DNA of 64,000 nucleotides from an uncultured Peptostreptococcaceae bacterium. Its GTDB lineage: Bacteria > Bacillota > Clostridia > Peptostreptococcales > Peptostreptococcaceae. Below, one piece after another: positions 54,064 to 63,799 of this stretch (position 1 is the stretch's first letter; each line of letters opens with the position of its first letter). The stretch lies in the NCBI GenBank assembly GCA_944383455.1, contig CALWPP010000001.1:147925-211924 (forward strand), in the 5' to 3' direction. The translations under genes were made by a program, and so were the position numbers. A model generated the notes under the pieces. The model was given only the letters and a program-made list of their open reading frames with translations, searched no databases and was not told the DNA's origin.

Positions 54064-55953
54064 TTATTCTACAATTACATCTTTATCTTCTATATTAATT
54101 AATTCTCTAAAGTCCTTTTGCATATATTTTATATAATCACTCATTATAGCATATAAGTCATCATTTAATAGCTTGTCAGTATTTATTATACTATCATATA
54201 CTTTTTGGGTGATTACACCTTCATTTTTTGCTTGTTCCAAAGAATCATATCTTTTATTAACTAAAATAGAAATTAAATTCGCTAAATCTTCTTTTTTCAC
54301 TTTTCCAGATAAATTTCTTAGACTTTCTATTTGTTGGTCAGTAAAATCTATTTGAGTATATTCTCTTGCAAGATTTATTATACTTTGTACTTGTTCATAG
54401 TTTGCTTTTTCATTAAATGGAAGTGTACCAAAATATTTTGTAGTTATTAATCCTTTTTGTCTTAAATGTTTTATATATTCAATAGAATTACTATCATTAT
54501 ATTTATTTTCTGGCATTTTAGGCATATTCATATTACCATCTTTTTTCATTATTTTATGGACTTCTTCCATATGATTTTTTCTAACTTCATTTAATGTCAA
54601 GTTATTTTCAAGTGCATAATTAACTGCATAACTAGCTCCTTGTGACATACTCATTAATACTGGAACTGTCCTTGCACTTGAATGTGCCACTATATCAAAA
54701 CTTGCACAGCGACCTAAAACTAAAACATTATCTATCCCCTTTGGCATCATTATTCCAAGCGGTATTTCATATACACTATTTCCATTAAGTGCATTTCCGT
54801 AGTTTTCTTTTGTAGATGTTTGTAAATCAGCAGGATAACTTCCATAACCAATTACATCATTAAACTTAGCATGAGCTATTATATCATAACCATCCAAAGT
54901 TTCTTCACCTATAATTCTAACGCCTTCTCTTATATAAAGATCATCTGCTATTTCTCCTAAAGAAGCATTCTCAAATCCTGGAAGATTATTTTTCATATAA
55001 TCTATTATTAATGGTATTTCTTCTTTTGATTTAGTTATAATTTCATTATATGATTTTTCATCTAGTGGGTCTACACCTATTACTAAAAGTGCATTTAATA
55101 TTATACTACCATCATCTTGTCTTGAAATATTTAGTCCTCTCATTTTAAATCTATCGTATTTTGGGACATAATCATACATCTCTTTAAATCCCCAAGCTGC
55201 ATTTTCATTAACACCTGTTTCTGGATCGCTATCTTTTTTTATAACTTTAGTCATCTCATCCCAATCAACACCTTTAACAGAAAACATAAGCCCCGCAGCA
55301 GCATACTCATCATGCTTTCCAAATTCACTTCTTCCAGTTCTATACTTTGCACCTAACTTTCTTGTAAACTCTGCCTCATAAGAACCATCAAAAACAAAAT
55401 CTGCATTTACTTTAAAGTTTTTATTATCTTTTTCGTAGTAAACTCCTTTTACTTTTTCATTTTTGTCTACTATTGGTTTTATATTTTCAACATTTTTTAC
55501 AACATTAATATTTTCTTTTTTTACTATTTCATCAAAAAACTTTTGTGTTTTCTTTAAGTCTAAATTATATCCATTACTAGCATTATTATAAAATTCTGTA
55601 AAAAAACCTTCGTGAAGTATTTTTTTGTTTGGATAATAGTTTATATCAAATGCTGTAAGCATACCTTCTGTAAATAAGCCACCTAATTTTTTATCTTCTG
55701 TTATTAAATAGACATTATTGCCAAGTCTTGAATTTATGACAGCAGCAGTTATTGCCTCTGGTTCACTCCCCAAAACTACTATATCTTTTTTTGAATTTTC
55801 ATCAACTATTTTTTCTCTTTCAGGATAAGTCTTTTCTTCTTTATTTTTGAATGCAAAAAATCCTACTAAAATTACTACTAACAAAGAAAGTGATGCTATA
55901 ATTATCTTATTATTGTTATTTTGCCTATGCCTTTTTTTGGTGCTTCTTTTCAT
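54064..55953 (-). CDS. membrane-anchored FAD-dependent oxidoreductase (FAD_oxidored family)
   Basis: 629 residues. A basic N-terminus (MKRSTKKRHRQNNNN) and one membrane helix (about 17-36) precede a Rossmann-type FAD domain: DIVVLGSEPEAITAAVINSR with KKLGGLFTEGML, FVFDGSYEAEFTRKLGA. It belongs to the PF12831 group. The anchor's charge pattern places the enzyme outside the cell, unusual for a flavoprotein. The C-terminal 120 residues are helical and SLH-like motifs are absent. Its place in a wall-polysaccharide cluster suggests oxidation of a sugar or polymer; substrate unknown. Confidence 0.85.
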   Translation of the reverse strand: MKRSTKKRHRQNNNNKIIIASLSLLVVILVGFFAFKNKEEKTYPEREKIVDENSKKDIVVLGSEPEAITAAVINSRLGNNVYLITEDKKLGGLFTEGMLTAFDINYYPNKKILHEGFFTEFYNNASNGYNLDLKKTQKFFDEIVKKENINVVKNVENIKPIVDKNEKVKGVYYEKDNKNFKVNADFVFDGSYEAEFTRKLGAKYRTGRSEFGKHDEYAAAGLMFSVKGVDWDEMTKVIKKDSDPETGVNENAAWGFKEMYDYVPKYDRFKMRGLNISRQDDGSIILNALLVIGVDPLDEKSYNEIITKSKEEIPLIIDYMKNNLPGFENASLGEIADDLYIREGVRIIGEETLDGYDIIAHAKFNDVIGYGSYPADLQTSTKENYGNALNGNSVYEIPLGIMMPKGIDNVLVLGRCASFDIVAHSSARTVPVLMSMSQGASYAVNYALENNLTLNEVRKNHMEEVHKIMKKDGNMNMPKMPENKYNDSNSIEYIKHLRQKGLITTKYFGTLPFNEKANYEQVQSIINLAREYTQIDFTDQQIESLRNLSGKVKKEDLANLISILVNKRYDSLEQAKNEGVITQKVYDSIINTDKLLNDDLYAIMSDYIKYMQKDFRELINIEDKDVIVE

Positions 55954-55971
55954 AAATTCCTCCCATAAGTA

Positions 55972-57039
55972 CTACCCTAGAACTTTTATTGCTTTTTTAG
56001 CAGTTAATTTAGCATTTTCTTTTAGTTTATTGCTATAGTTTATAAGGTCTTTCTTGTGTTTATCATGATTTTTAAGTATATCTAAACTCATATTTAATAA
56101 ATCATTACTACTCCAATTATCATCAACACTACCTATTAATGGTTGGTTTACTAAACTTAAAAAAGAATCTATTTTGGGGTCATAAGATATACCTATCATT
56201 GGAGTATTTACAGTTGCCGAAAATATAAGAGCATGTAGTCTCATACCTATCATTAACTTTGATTTTTTTATACAAAATATTTTTTCTTCGATACTACAAT
56301 CATAAGGAAGTATTTCACAAGTATTTCTCATACTATCCACTATTTTTTTTGAAGTTTCATAATCGTATTTTCCATGCATAGGAACAAAAACAACATTATA
56401 GCCATTATCCACAAGTTTATCACAAGTATCTTTAATATTTTCTAAAAAATCCACTTTTGCACTATCCCAATCTCTAACACTAATACTTATAAAATTATCT
56501 CCATAATTTTTACAAATATCAGACTCAAAATTTTCTATACTATATCCCATAACAGGGTCTGGAACTATTTCTATTTCTTTTGTAACGCCAATTGACTTAA
56601 CAAAATCTTTTGATTCATTATCTCTTAAAGTTATATAATTTGAATTATTAAGATATTTCTTTGTTATTTTTTTATTTAAATTATCATTTATAGGCCCTAT
56701 TCCTTGTGCATAAATAAAGTATGGCTTCTTTGCTAATTTGCAAAGTGCCATAATACCTATATAATATTTAACTGCTCTTTTACTTGTAACATCTTGAAGT
56801 AAGCTTCCTCCACCACTTATAAGACCATTACTTTTTTTTAGATTTTTAAATATATCAACTATACTCCATCTATTTATAGCCTCTACATTATAAGTTTTTT
56901 TAGTATATTCTATATCATTTGATAAAACTACTATCTCAACTTCTGGCTTTTCTTCTCTTAAAGCAGTTATTATAGACTTTAGTATGGCTTCATCACCAAC
57001 ATTATGATAACCATAATAACCAGATATTAAAACTCTCAT
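55972..57039 (-). CDS. csaB: polysaccharide pyruvyl transferase CsaB
   Basis: 355 residues. CsaB adds pyruvate ketals to wall polysaccharide, the modification recognised by SLH domains. Motifs: LISGYYGYHNVGDEAILKSI at the N-terminus, SGGGSLLQDVTSKRAVKYY, FIYAQGIGPIN, and MIGMRLHALIFSATVNTPMIGISYDPK. Five SLH genes lie within 12 kb, in agreement. GGAG precedes the ATG, two bases after the DUF5693 stop, so they form one operon. Confidence 0.95.
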   Translation of the reverse strand: MRVLISGYYGYHNVGDEAILKSIITALREEKPEVEIVVLSNDIEYTKKTYNVEAINRWSIVDIFKNLKKSNGLISGGGSLLQDVTSKRAVKYYIGIMALCKLAKKPYFIYAQGIGPINDNLNKKITKKYLNNSNYITLRDNESKDFVKSIGVTKEIEIVPDPVMGYSIENFESDICKNYGDNFISISVRDWDSAKVDFLENIKDTCDKLVDNGYNVVFVPMHGKYDYETSKKIVDSMRNTCEILPYDCSIEEKIFCIKKSKLMIGMRLHALIFSATVNTPMIGISYDPKIDSFLSLVNQPLIGSVDDNWSSNDLLNMSLDILKNHDKHKKDLINYSNKLKENAKLTAKKAIKVLG

Positions 57040-57041
57040 AC

Positions 57042-59012
57042 TTAAATCTCCTCTTTAAAATACTTAAATATCCCCTTAAATATAGTTATAACAATAATTC
57101 CTACAAAAGCTCCAATTAAAATGCCATAAAAACTTCTAAGTAAAGAATTAGTAAGTGGAGTATGTAAGTGAGTAAAAGTATTTACTGTAGACATAGTTCC
57201 AATAGATGCTATTATCATCATGTATGGAGCATATTTTATATTATTTTTCATCATATAAAGACCTATTAAAAGAGCAGGATATCCAATTAAAAACTCTTTT
57301 GTTCTTGGTCTTACAAGTAAAATATTTTCAAGAGCAGTTCTAAATTTTAGCTCAAGATTAGATACATTCCCATTATTTCCACTTCTTGATATATAAACGT
57401 AAGCCCCAACTAAAACTAATAAAACTAATAGTAAGTGATACCATCTAATTTTCTTTAAAGCATTTTTTATACTAACATTATCTATCTTAACTCTTCTTAT
57501 ATCAAAACCACTTAATATTTTAGAGTCTATTAACATATATAAAGATACTATTATAACTGGAGATATGTATAAAACTTTAACACCAGAAAAACTCTCTAAC
57601 TTTAATATATATTCTGTTCCATATAATATACTTGATACTAAAAAACCTGTTAGTATAGTCATTACTGATGAATAAATATATCTTATAGATATAGATTTTG
57701 TCTCTAATTTATAAGGTATTAAGATAGCTCCAACAGCACCAATTACTGCACTCGATAGTGCAAATAATTTTACTAATGATGTGTTATTAGACTTTATAAC
57801 TAAAAACGAAAAACCTAATGAAGCTAAGAATCCAACTACAGAAAATAAAACAGAAAATTTTTCTTTATCTATTAGACTTAAAATTAATATAGCTATTATG
57901 CTTGAAAAAGCAACACAACTAAATATTTCTTGAGTTTTATATTCTGGTATTTCTTTGTATCCTTTTGCATCACCTAATAAGTATCCATTTAACATACTTT
58001 TTGTTAGGTTTATGTCTTTTATAATATCGTTAGAACTTGTCTCTATAGACTCTTGAGTTCTATAATCAATAAAATCAGATACAAGAATTACTCTCATATT
58101 TCTTTCTTTTACACCTCTTGCAACTCTTTCTGCAAATTCTGTAGATGAAAGTTTTAAGTTTTTAAGATTTACTTCATGCCCTCTTATTAAATCTTCTTGT
58201 CCATATTTTGAATAAGTACCAAGACCTAAAGTAGTTTCAAATTCAGTAGTTACAACATTTACTCCCTTATTCTTAAAAAGTTCTAAAAAGTCTCCTACAT
58301 TTTTTGGATATCCTATCATTTCCTTTCCAACTTGAACTTTATTAATACCGTACTCATCGATTAAATACTCTATTTGATAAAATAGTGAATTTTGATTTTC
58401 AGTATTTTTTTGATTCACTATATTAAGCATTGGTTTCATACCATTATCTACAACTTCTTTTATAGCTTTTTGGTCAATAAATACTTTATCTGTAAGTATA
58501 GAGTTTGGAGTTTTGTTCTCATTATAAGTTATTTCTATTTGTTCATCTACATAAAAATATATATCAGTTGCATCTTCTTTCATTTTATAGTCTTTAAGAT
58601 AGTTTTTTATTAACTCTATCTCAGTTTGTAAGAAGTCTTTTTTAGAAACCATAATTAAAAAATTATATTTTGATGCATATTTATCAATAAGATTATCTAT
58701 GCTGTAATTAAATTCTTCTTTTTCTTTTAAATAAGATTCTATAGTTATGTATTTTATATCTCGATAAGCCGATAAATCTTTTATACTCAGATTTTTAAAT
58801 GCTATAGTATCAATATTATCTTCTTTTAATTTTTCGTAGTATTCTTCTCGTTCTTTTTCATTTTTGATTTCCTTTATAGAATCATAGCCTAATGCTACTT
58901 GATATACATTACTACTTTGTTCAACACTAACCCTATTTTTTAGTATAGGAATAGTTCCTAAAATACTAAGAACTAAAAGTATCGAGAAAATCATTTTTAG
59001 ATTCTTTTTCAT
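57042..59012 (-). CDS. DUF5693 membrane protein
   Basis: 656 residues. An N-terminal membrane segment (about 5-25), a soluble domain of about 330 residues (TIM-barrel-like, with NEKTPNSILTDKVF, GYPKNVGDFLELFKNKGV and RVILVSDF), then eight or so membrane segments to the end. The DUF5693 family regularly neighbours csaB in SLH-containing Firmicutes, and its function is not known; a role in polymer export or pyruvate supply is conceivable. The ATG overlaps the tagA stop by one base (TAATG), and GGAGG is within tagA. Confidence 0.85.
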   Translation of the reverse strand: MKKNLKMIFSILLVLSILGTIPILKNRVSVEQSSNVYQVALGYDSIKEIKNEKEREEYYEKLKEDNIDTIAFKNLSIKDLSAYRDIKYITIESYLKEKEEFNYSIDNLIDKYASKYNFLIMVSKKDFLQTEIELIKNYLKDYKMKEDATDIYFYVDEQIEITYNENKTPNSILTDKVFIDQKAIKEVVDNGMKPMLNIVNQKNTENQNSLFYQIEYLIDEYGINKVQVGKEMIGYPKNVGDFLELFKNKGVNVVTTEFETTLGLGTYSKYGQEDLIRGHEVNLKNLKLSSTEFAERVARGVKERNMRVILVSDFIDYRTQESIETSSNDIIKDINLTKSMLNGYLLGDAKGYKEIPEYKTQEIFSCVAFSSIIAILILSLIDKEKFSVLFSVVGFLASLGFSFLVIKSNNTSLVKLFALSSAVIGAVGAILIPYKLETKSISIRYIYSSVMTILTGFLVSSILYGTEYILKLESFSGVKVLYISPVIIVSLYMLIDSKILSGFDIRRVKIDNVSIKNALKKIRWYHLLLVLLVLVGAYVYISRSGNNGNVSNLELKFRTALENILLVRPRTKEFLIGYPALLIGLYMMKNNIKYAPYMMIIASIGTMSTVNTFTHLHTPLTNSLLRSFYGILIGAFVGIIVITIFKGIFKYFKEEI

Positions 59013-59734
59013 TAAATATTCCTCCTATCTTTTATAACTTCTAAAACAAACTTTGGAAGTGCAACATATCTATTAATTCTTTTTGGGTCACTTAAAACTC
59101 TATAAAGCCATTCTAAGTTTAAATTTTGCCATACCTTTGGAGCTCTCTTTACATTTCCTGATATAACATCAAAACTTCCTCCTACTCCCATAAATATACC
59201 TTTATCAACCTCTTTAATAACTTTGTTTATCCAATCATCTTGAAGAGGGCAACCTTTAGCAACAAATATATAATCAGGCTTTAAAGTTTTTATTTCGTTA
59301 GTTATCTTATTATCAGAGTCATCATGATATCCATGATGATATCCAACTATGTTCAAAGAACTATATTTTAATTTTAAATTACTTATCATTTTATTTAAAG
59401 TTTCTTCTTTTGCACCATAAAAATATACTTTTTCATTATTATAATTTGCATGTTCTATTAAGTTAATCATAAGTTCTATCCCAGGAATTCTCTCTTTTAT
59501 ATGCTTTTTTTGTATTTTAGCTCCTTTTATTATTCCTATTCCATCAGGTACTATCAAATCTGCACCCTTAGCTATTTCTAAATAATCTTTATTACTCCTT
59601 GCATACATTGCTATTTCTGCATTTGCAGTTATTATAAAAGTTTTTTGATTGTTTTTTACTCTAGTAAATATGTCTTCTAGTAATTCTTGTTTAGAGTCTG
59701 AGAAAAACTCTAAATCAAGTATTTTTACCCTCAT
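59012..59734 (-). CDS. tagA: WecG/TagA/CpsF family glycosyltransferase
   Basis: 240 residues, GT26 family. Motifs: TANAEIAMYARSNKDYLEI, ADLIVPDGIGII, RIPGIELM, YFYGAKEE, GYHHGYHDDSD, FVAKGCPLQDDWI and MGVGGSFDVISGNVKRAPKVW. TagA-type enzymes transfer ManNAc from UDP-ManNAc to an undecaprenyl-diphosphate-linked sugar, the second step of wall polymer synthesis. UDP-ManNAc comes from WecB. Translation of the DUF5693 gene is coupled to its stop codon. Confidence 0.93.
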   Translation of the reverse strand: MRVKILDLEFFSDSKQELLEDIFTRVKNNQKTFIITANAEIAMYARSNKDYLEIAKGADLIVPDGIGIIKGAKIQKKHIKERIPGIELMINLIEHANYNNEKVYFYGAKEETLNKMISNLKLKYSSLNIVGYHHGYHDDSDNKITNEIKTLKPDYIFVAKGCPLQDDWINKVIKEVDKGIFMGVGGSFDVISGNVKRAPKVWQNLNLEWLYRVLSDPKRINRYVALPKFVLEVIKDRRNI

Positions 59735-59760
59735 AATTCACCTTCCTCAAAAATTATTAT

Positions 59761-59783
59761 AACCTATTGAAAAACAATAGGTT
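59761..59783 (-). terminator. hairpin between the sugar transferase gene and tagA
   Basis: AACCTATTG and CAATAGGTT are a perfect 9-bp stem around a five-base loop; the T-run follows after ATAATAA, so termination is probably partial. Confidence 0.55.
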
Positions 59784-59785
59784 AT

Positions 59786-60439
59786 TTATCTTATATCATC
59801 TCTTTTTAAAACTTTAAATACTGTCATTACCATAATATACAAATCAAACTTAATAGACCTTTTTTCTAGGTATTCCTTATCATACTCTACTTTTTCTTCT
59901 ATACCTAAATTATCTCTACCATTTATTTGTGCCCAACCTGTTATCCCAGGTAAAACTTTATCTACCTTATGTTTTTTTCTTAAATTTATTAAATCTACTT
60001 CCTTTTCAATTACTGGTCTTGGACCAACTATACTCATATCTCCTTTTAGAATGTTTATAAGTTGTGGAAGTTCGTCAACACTAGTTTTTCTAATTATTTT
60101 ACCAATCTTAGTTATGTACATTTCTGGATTTTTCATATCGTTTGTTGCCATATTGGGCGTATCTAATCTCATACTCCTAAATTTATATATATAAAATGGC
60201 TTACTATTTTTTCCTACTCTTAATTGCTTAAATATAACATTGCCTTTTGATTCTATTCTTATTAATATTGCTGTTATTATAAATATTGGCAAAAAAACTA
60301 TTATTCCAATCAAAGAGCAAATAATATCTATAGCTCTTTTTAGAAAATTATATATATCAAAATTTTTATTTTCCTTATCATTATTAACAGACGCCTTGTT
60401 GGGATTCTTGATATTGTCTATGATTTGTTTGTTTTCCAC
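59786..60439 (-). CDS. undecaprenyl-phosphate sugar phosphotransferase
   Basis: 217 residues, small bacterial sugar transferase domain. One reentrant membrane helix (about 38-60), then FKQLRVGKNSKPFYIYKFRSM, RKTSVDELPQLINILKGDMS and VGPRPVIEKEV, and GITGWAQINGRD. It puts the first sugar-1-phosphate onto undecaprenyl phosphate. The N-terminal 28 residues are polar. The start is GTG, six bases after GGAGG. First gene of the operon running to csaB and probably beyond. Confidence 0.93.
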   Translation of the reverse strand: MENKQIIDNIKNPNKASVNNDKENKNFDIYNFLKRAIDIICSLIGIIVFLPIFIITAILIRIESKGNVIFKQLRVGKNSKPFYIYKFRSMRLDTPNMATNDMKNPEMYITKIGKIIRKTSVDELPQLINILKGDMSIVGPRPVIEKEVDLINLRKKHKVDKVLPGITGWAQINGRDNLGIEEKVEYDKEYLEKRSIKFDLYIMVMTVFKVLKRDDIR

Positions 60440-60498
60440 AACCTTCCTCCTAACACCTATCTTCTATGGCAGGTATAAAAATATACTCATTAAACTCA

Positions 60499-60527
60499 AT
60501 TTTATCATTTTACGATACTTTTGTACA
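60499..60527 (-). promoter_or_regulatory. putative promoter of the wall-polymer operon
   Basis: On the reverse strand TGTACA (60527-60522) and TAAAAT (60504-60499) are 17 bases apart; TGA before the -10 box makes it an extended -10. The leader is about 55 bases. Confidence 0.4.
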
Positions 60528-60651
60528 TATGTTTAGATTAATTTACAGATTATATTTATTTTTTACAAGTATTTCTTCCGAAATATATTAATTCTATTTT
60601 AACCCATAATATATAGTTTTATTATTAGATTTTTTATTTTTAGAAAATAAT

Positions 60652-60683
60652 AAAAAGCCTTTGTTTTATGCTAAAGGCTTTTT
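60652..60683. terminator. terminator after the YARHG gene
   Basis: AAAAAGCCTTT and AAAGGCTTTTT form a perfect 11-bp stem around a ten-base loop, with A and T tracts giving activity in both directions. Confidence 0.85.
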
Positions 60684-60715
60684 AGATAAATAAATATATT
60701 TTTAGGCCTAACTAT

Positions 60716-61609
60716 TTACTCTAAACTTTGTATCAACTTAACATTTGCATACTCAATAGTACTTAATTCAGACGGATTTCCTGAAAAATTAGGATTTGGA
60801 TTATACCATTTTTTAGTTTTAAAATAATTATTATATTTTTCATTAGAAAAAATATATCCATGTCTTGCAAAAATTTCATTTCTTATAAAAGGAAGTTCCT
60901 CTTTTGAATAATTAGAAAGTTCTTCTTTAGTTAAGTATCTAGTATCACTATCCTCTATAAAATATTCATCATCATTTAATGTCTCTTTATTAGTACTTTC
61001 ATTAAATTCTTTTTCTGAGTCTTCTTCTGATATTTTGTCTTCATTATTGATTTCTAAATCATAGTTTTCATTTAATAAATCTTCTAAATTTTCAATACTA
61101 TCATAATACTTAAACCTTTTTATATCAAAATTATGTTCAACTGCTTTTTTTAGGTATTTAACCATATCGTCAAGTTTTTTAGCTTCAAAACTTTCCTCAG
61201 CCATTTTTACATATGCATCTGATGAAATCTTATTTAAATCTCTTTCTTCAAGAACTAATTCAAGTAACTTTATAGTATCATCTATATTTTTATCTTCTTT
61301 TAATCTCTCACCTATTTTAAATACTATATCAGGTCTATACGAAATATCAAGGGCTTTTGAGTAGTAGTTTATAGAATCACTTATAGATTTTTCATTATTT
61401 GCTCTAAATAAATAGTAGTTTATAATTATTTTATTTTTTCCAATTATTATAGCAGGAAGTATTATAATACCTATAATAATCAAAATAATTAATTTTTTAT
61501 CAGTTTTTCTTCTTTTATTTTTAAGGCGCTTCCCACAATTATAACAATAAGTATCACTGCTTTTTACTTCACTTTTACAATTAGTACAATATTTACTTGA
61601 CTTAACCAT
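60716..61609 (-). CDS. zinc-ribbon, membrane-anchored YARHG-domain protein
   Basis: 297 residues. An N-terminal zinc ribbon with C8, C11, C22 and C25 (CTNC and CYNC), a basic stretch and a membrane helix (about 40-58), a TPR-like helical region (about 75-185), an acidic linker and a C-terminal YARHG domain (IRNEIFARHGYIFSNEKY, about 240-262). The zinc ribbon is cytoplasmic and the YARHG domain outside. YARHG is thought to bind wall polymers or peptides; overall function unknown. GGAGGG precedes the ATG. It stands alone between two terminators. Confidence 0.85.
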   Translation of the reverse strand: MVKSSKYCTNCKSEVKSSDTYCYNCGKRLKNKRRKTDKKLIILIIIGIIILPAIIIGKNKIIINYYLFRANNEKSISDSINYYSKALDISYRPDIVFKIGERLKEDKNIDDTIKLLELVLEERDLNKISSDAYVKMAEESFEAKKLDDMVKYLKKAVEHNFDIKRFKYYDSIENLEDLLNENYDLEINNEDKISEEDSEKEFNESTNKETLNDDEYFIEDSDTRYLTKEELSNYSKEELPFIRNEIFARHGYIFSNEKYNNYFKTKKWYNPNPNFSGNPSELSTIEYANVKLIQSLE

Positions 61610-61712
61610 AAAAATCCCTCCTTAGCAGTCAAATAAAATTATTTAATATAGTTCTTATATTTTATATAATTAATAGTTTTATTACAATAGAAAGCACACA
61701 TTTAATTTAAAA

Positions 61713-61736
61713 AAGCACTGATAAATATCAGTGCTT
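61713..61736 (-). terminator. terminator after the histidine kinase gene
   Basis: AAGCACTGATA and TATCAGTGCTT form a perfect 11-bp stem with a very small loop, followed on the reverse strand by TTTTTT. Confidence 0.88.
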
Positions 61737-63447
61737 AAGTATATATATCTGAAAACTCTATATTAAACTTTTCTATTGTATTATTTTCATATTTGTCGCT
61801 TATAGAATCAATATTTTCCTCTTTTACAGTTTTTATTGGTAAATAGAATGTAAACTCAGTTGCATTTTTATTCTCACTTATATAAATCTTACCTTCATGC
61901 ATTTCTATTAACTTCTTCGATAAAAATAGCCCTATCCCACTTCCTTCATTATTTCTAATGAATAAATTTTCTATTTGAACAAATTTTCCAAATATTTTTT
62001 CCTTATCTTCATCAGATATTTCATTTCCATAGTTTCTTATTGAAATAAATACTTTTTCATCATCAAAATCAGTTTTTATGTTTATTTCTATATCTGTATT
62101 TTCATGAGAAAACTTAATTGCATTAGATATCAAATTAAGAATAACTCTTTCTATTTGATCTACATCACAAGCTAACACTAATTCTTCTATATCAGTATCA
62201 AATATTATATTTCTATTTTTCTCATTTGTATAACTAACAGTAGACATGACAATCTCTTCTATAATACTTATTATATTATTGTTGGTTAGCTTTAAATCAC
62301 ATATATCACTATTTATTTTAGCTGTGTCTATTGTATTGTTTACCAGTCTAAGTAACCTATAAGAATTTTGCCTTAAAATATTTAAATACTTTAAAAAACT
62401 TTCTTTATCTATATTTTTACTTTTCTTATCTAAAAAAGATTCCAAAAGCTGTACAACAGATATAATCATATTAACCGGAGTTCTAAATTCATGAGAAACA
62501 TTTGCAAAAAACTCATTTTTTATACATTCTAGCTCAACTAAAGACTTTAGCTCTTCTTTTTCGTTTTTTATCTGAATAAGAGTCTTTTTGTTTTCTTCTT
62601 GTTTTATTATCATAGATATTTTTCTAAGTATCTCACTTAAATAAGTATAATCTTTATATAGGTGTTCTTCATTTTCTTCATAATAAAAACTGATAATACC
62701 AATAGTTTTATCAGATAATTTTAAAGGCTTTACTTTAGATATTAATCCTTTATATTCTTTTCTTGAATTAATTATTTTTTCACTTAATAAATTCTTTATT
62801 TTCTTAGATACTTTAAAATTAGCTATTTGTCTTACTATTTTGTCATCTAAAAATACTTGTATATCATCATTTGTTTCATTAGTAGATAAATAAAGTTGTA
62901 ATTTACTCTCATTTTCATTATATAAAAATATATCTATTTCTCTACAATTTACGATACTTTGTATATTTTTTATCGTTTTTAATAAAAATTCTTTATTATC
63001 ATTTGTTTCATTATCTTCTTCAATATACTTTGTAATACTCTCCTCTAAATCTAGTTGAAGTCCTTTTTGAAATGTTACTTCTTCAGCAAATCCCCCTAAA
63101 TAAACTTCATTGTTTTTTTCATCATCTATTAGAAATTTATTGACTTTATAGCATACTCTATCTCCATCTAATACTCCATCTTCTTCAGCATATATATCAT
63201 TTTTTTCTTCTAAATTTAATTTATCTGTGTATTCACACATTTTCGCAAATTCTTCTTTTCTAAAGTCACAATCCTTTTTCCCAATAAGACTTTCTTTAGT
63301 AATACCTGCTTTATCACAGAATAACTTATTGCCATATATATGACGTCCCTCAACATCTTTTATCCATATTTCATACGGTATTCTATCTAGTATTTCTTCT
63401 AAATGCTCTATTGAATATAATCTAGTATTTTTCTCACTTTCATTCAT
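61735..63447 (-). CDS. orphan PAS-sensor histidine kinase
   Basis: 570 residues, no membrane segment. An N-terminal PAS domain (about 12-125; IPYEIWIKDVEGRHIYGN, GITKESLIGKKDCDF), a GAF-like middle domain (about 150-290), HisKA with phospho-acceptor H319 (ANVSHEFRTPVN), and HATPase_c with N box LNLISNAIKFSH and G box NEGSGIGLFLSKKL. No response regulator is adjacent. In spore-forming Clostridia orphan kinases of this type often feed Spo0A, so a sporulation sensor is plausible but unproven. GGAGAAG before ATG 63447 sets the start. Confidence 0.92.
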   Translation of the reverse strand: MNESEKNTRLYSIEHLEEILDRIPYEIWIKDVEGRHIYGNKLFCDKAGITKESLIGKKDCDFRKEEFAKMCEYTDKLNLEEKNDIYAEEDGVLDGDRVCYKVNKFLIDDEKNNEVYLGGFAEEVTFQKGLQLDLEESITKYIEEDNETNDNKEFLLKTIKNIQSIVNCREIDIFLYNENESKLQLYLSTNETNDDIQVFLDDKIVRQIANFKVSKKIKNLLSEKIINSRKEYKGLISKVKPLKLSDKTIGIISFYYEENEEHLYKDYTYLSEILRKISMIIKQEENKKTLIQIKNEKEELKSLVELECIKNEFFANVSHEFRTPVNMIISVVQLLESFLDKKSKNIDKESFLKYLNILRQNSYRLLRLVNNTIDTAKINSDICDLKLTNNNIISIIEEIVMSTVSYTNEKNRNIIFDTDIEELVLACDVDQIERVILNLISNAIKFSHENTDIEINIKTDFDDEKVFISIRNYGNEISDEDKEKIFGKFVQIENLFIRNNEGSGIGLFLSKKLIEMHEGKIYISENKNATEFTFYLPIKTVKEENIDSISDKYENNTIEKFNIEFSDIYT

Positions 63448-63768
63448 AATCACTTCTCCAATTTATATAAAATAATTTAATATTCGTTAAAATACATTCT
63501 ATATGATACTATATTTTAAACATTTTCTCAATTAAATAGTCAAATGTTTATGAAATATAGTAAAAGTTTGATAATACAAAATACTCAAAAAATTTCTAGT
63601 ATTTTTGTTAGTTTGATTATATATTATTTAATTTTTCTAAGAATTCTTATAAGTTTATTCTATTAATATGTCTTACCTAAAAATAACCTCATAAAACTAT
63701 CCTTAAGTTAAAATTTTATTTAATTATACCATCCAAAAATTTTTAAGCTATACTCGTGTAACAAAAAA
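63448..63768. other. 321-base intergenic region with nothing recognisable
   Basis: AT-rich sequence between the kinase start and the terminator at 63769. It should hold the kinase promoter, but no convincing -35/-10 pair, RNA structure or ORF was seen. Confidence 0.6.
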
Positions 63769-63789
63769 GACCATCTTTTTAAGATAGTC
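63769..63789 (-). terminator. terminator of the interrupted gene
   Basis: On the reverse strand GACTATCTT and AAGATGGTC (one G-U pair) close on AAA and are followed by TTTTTT. It lies ten bases after the stop of the gene fragment, supporting that fragment as a true gene end. Confidence 0.8.
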
Positions 63790-63799
63790 CCATTCATTA

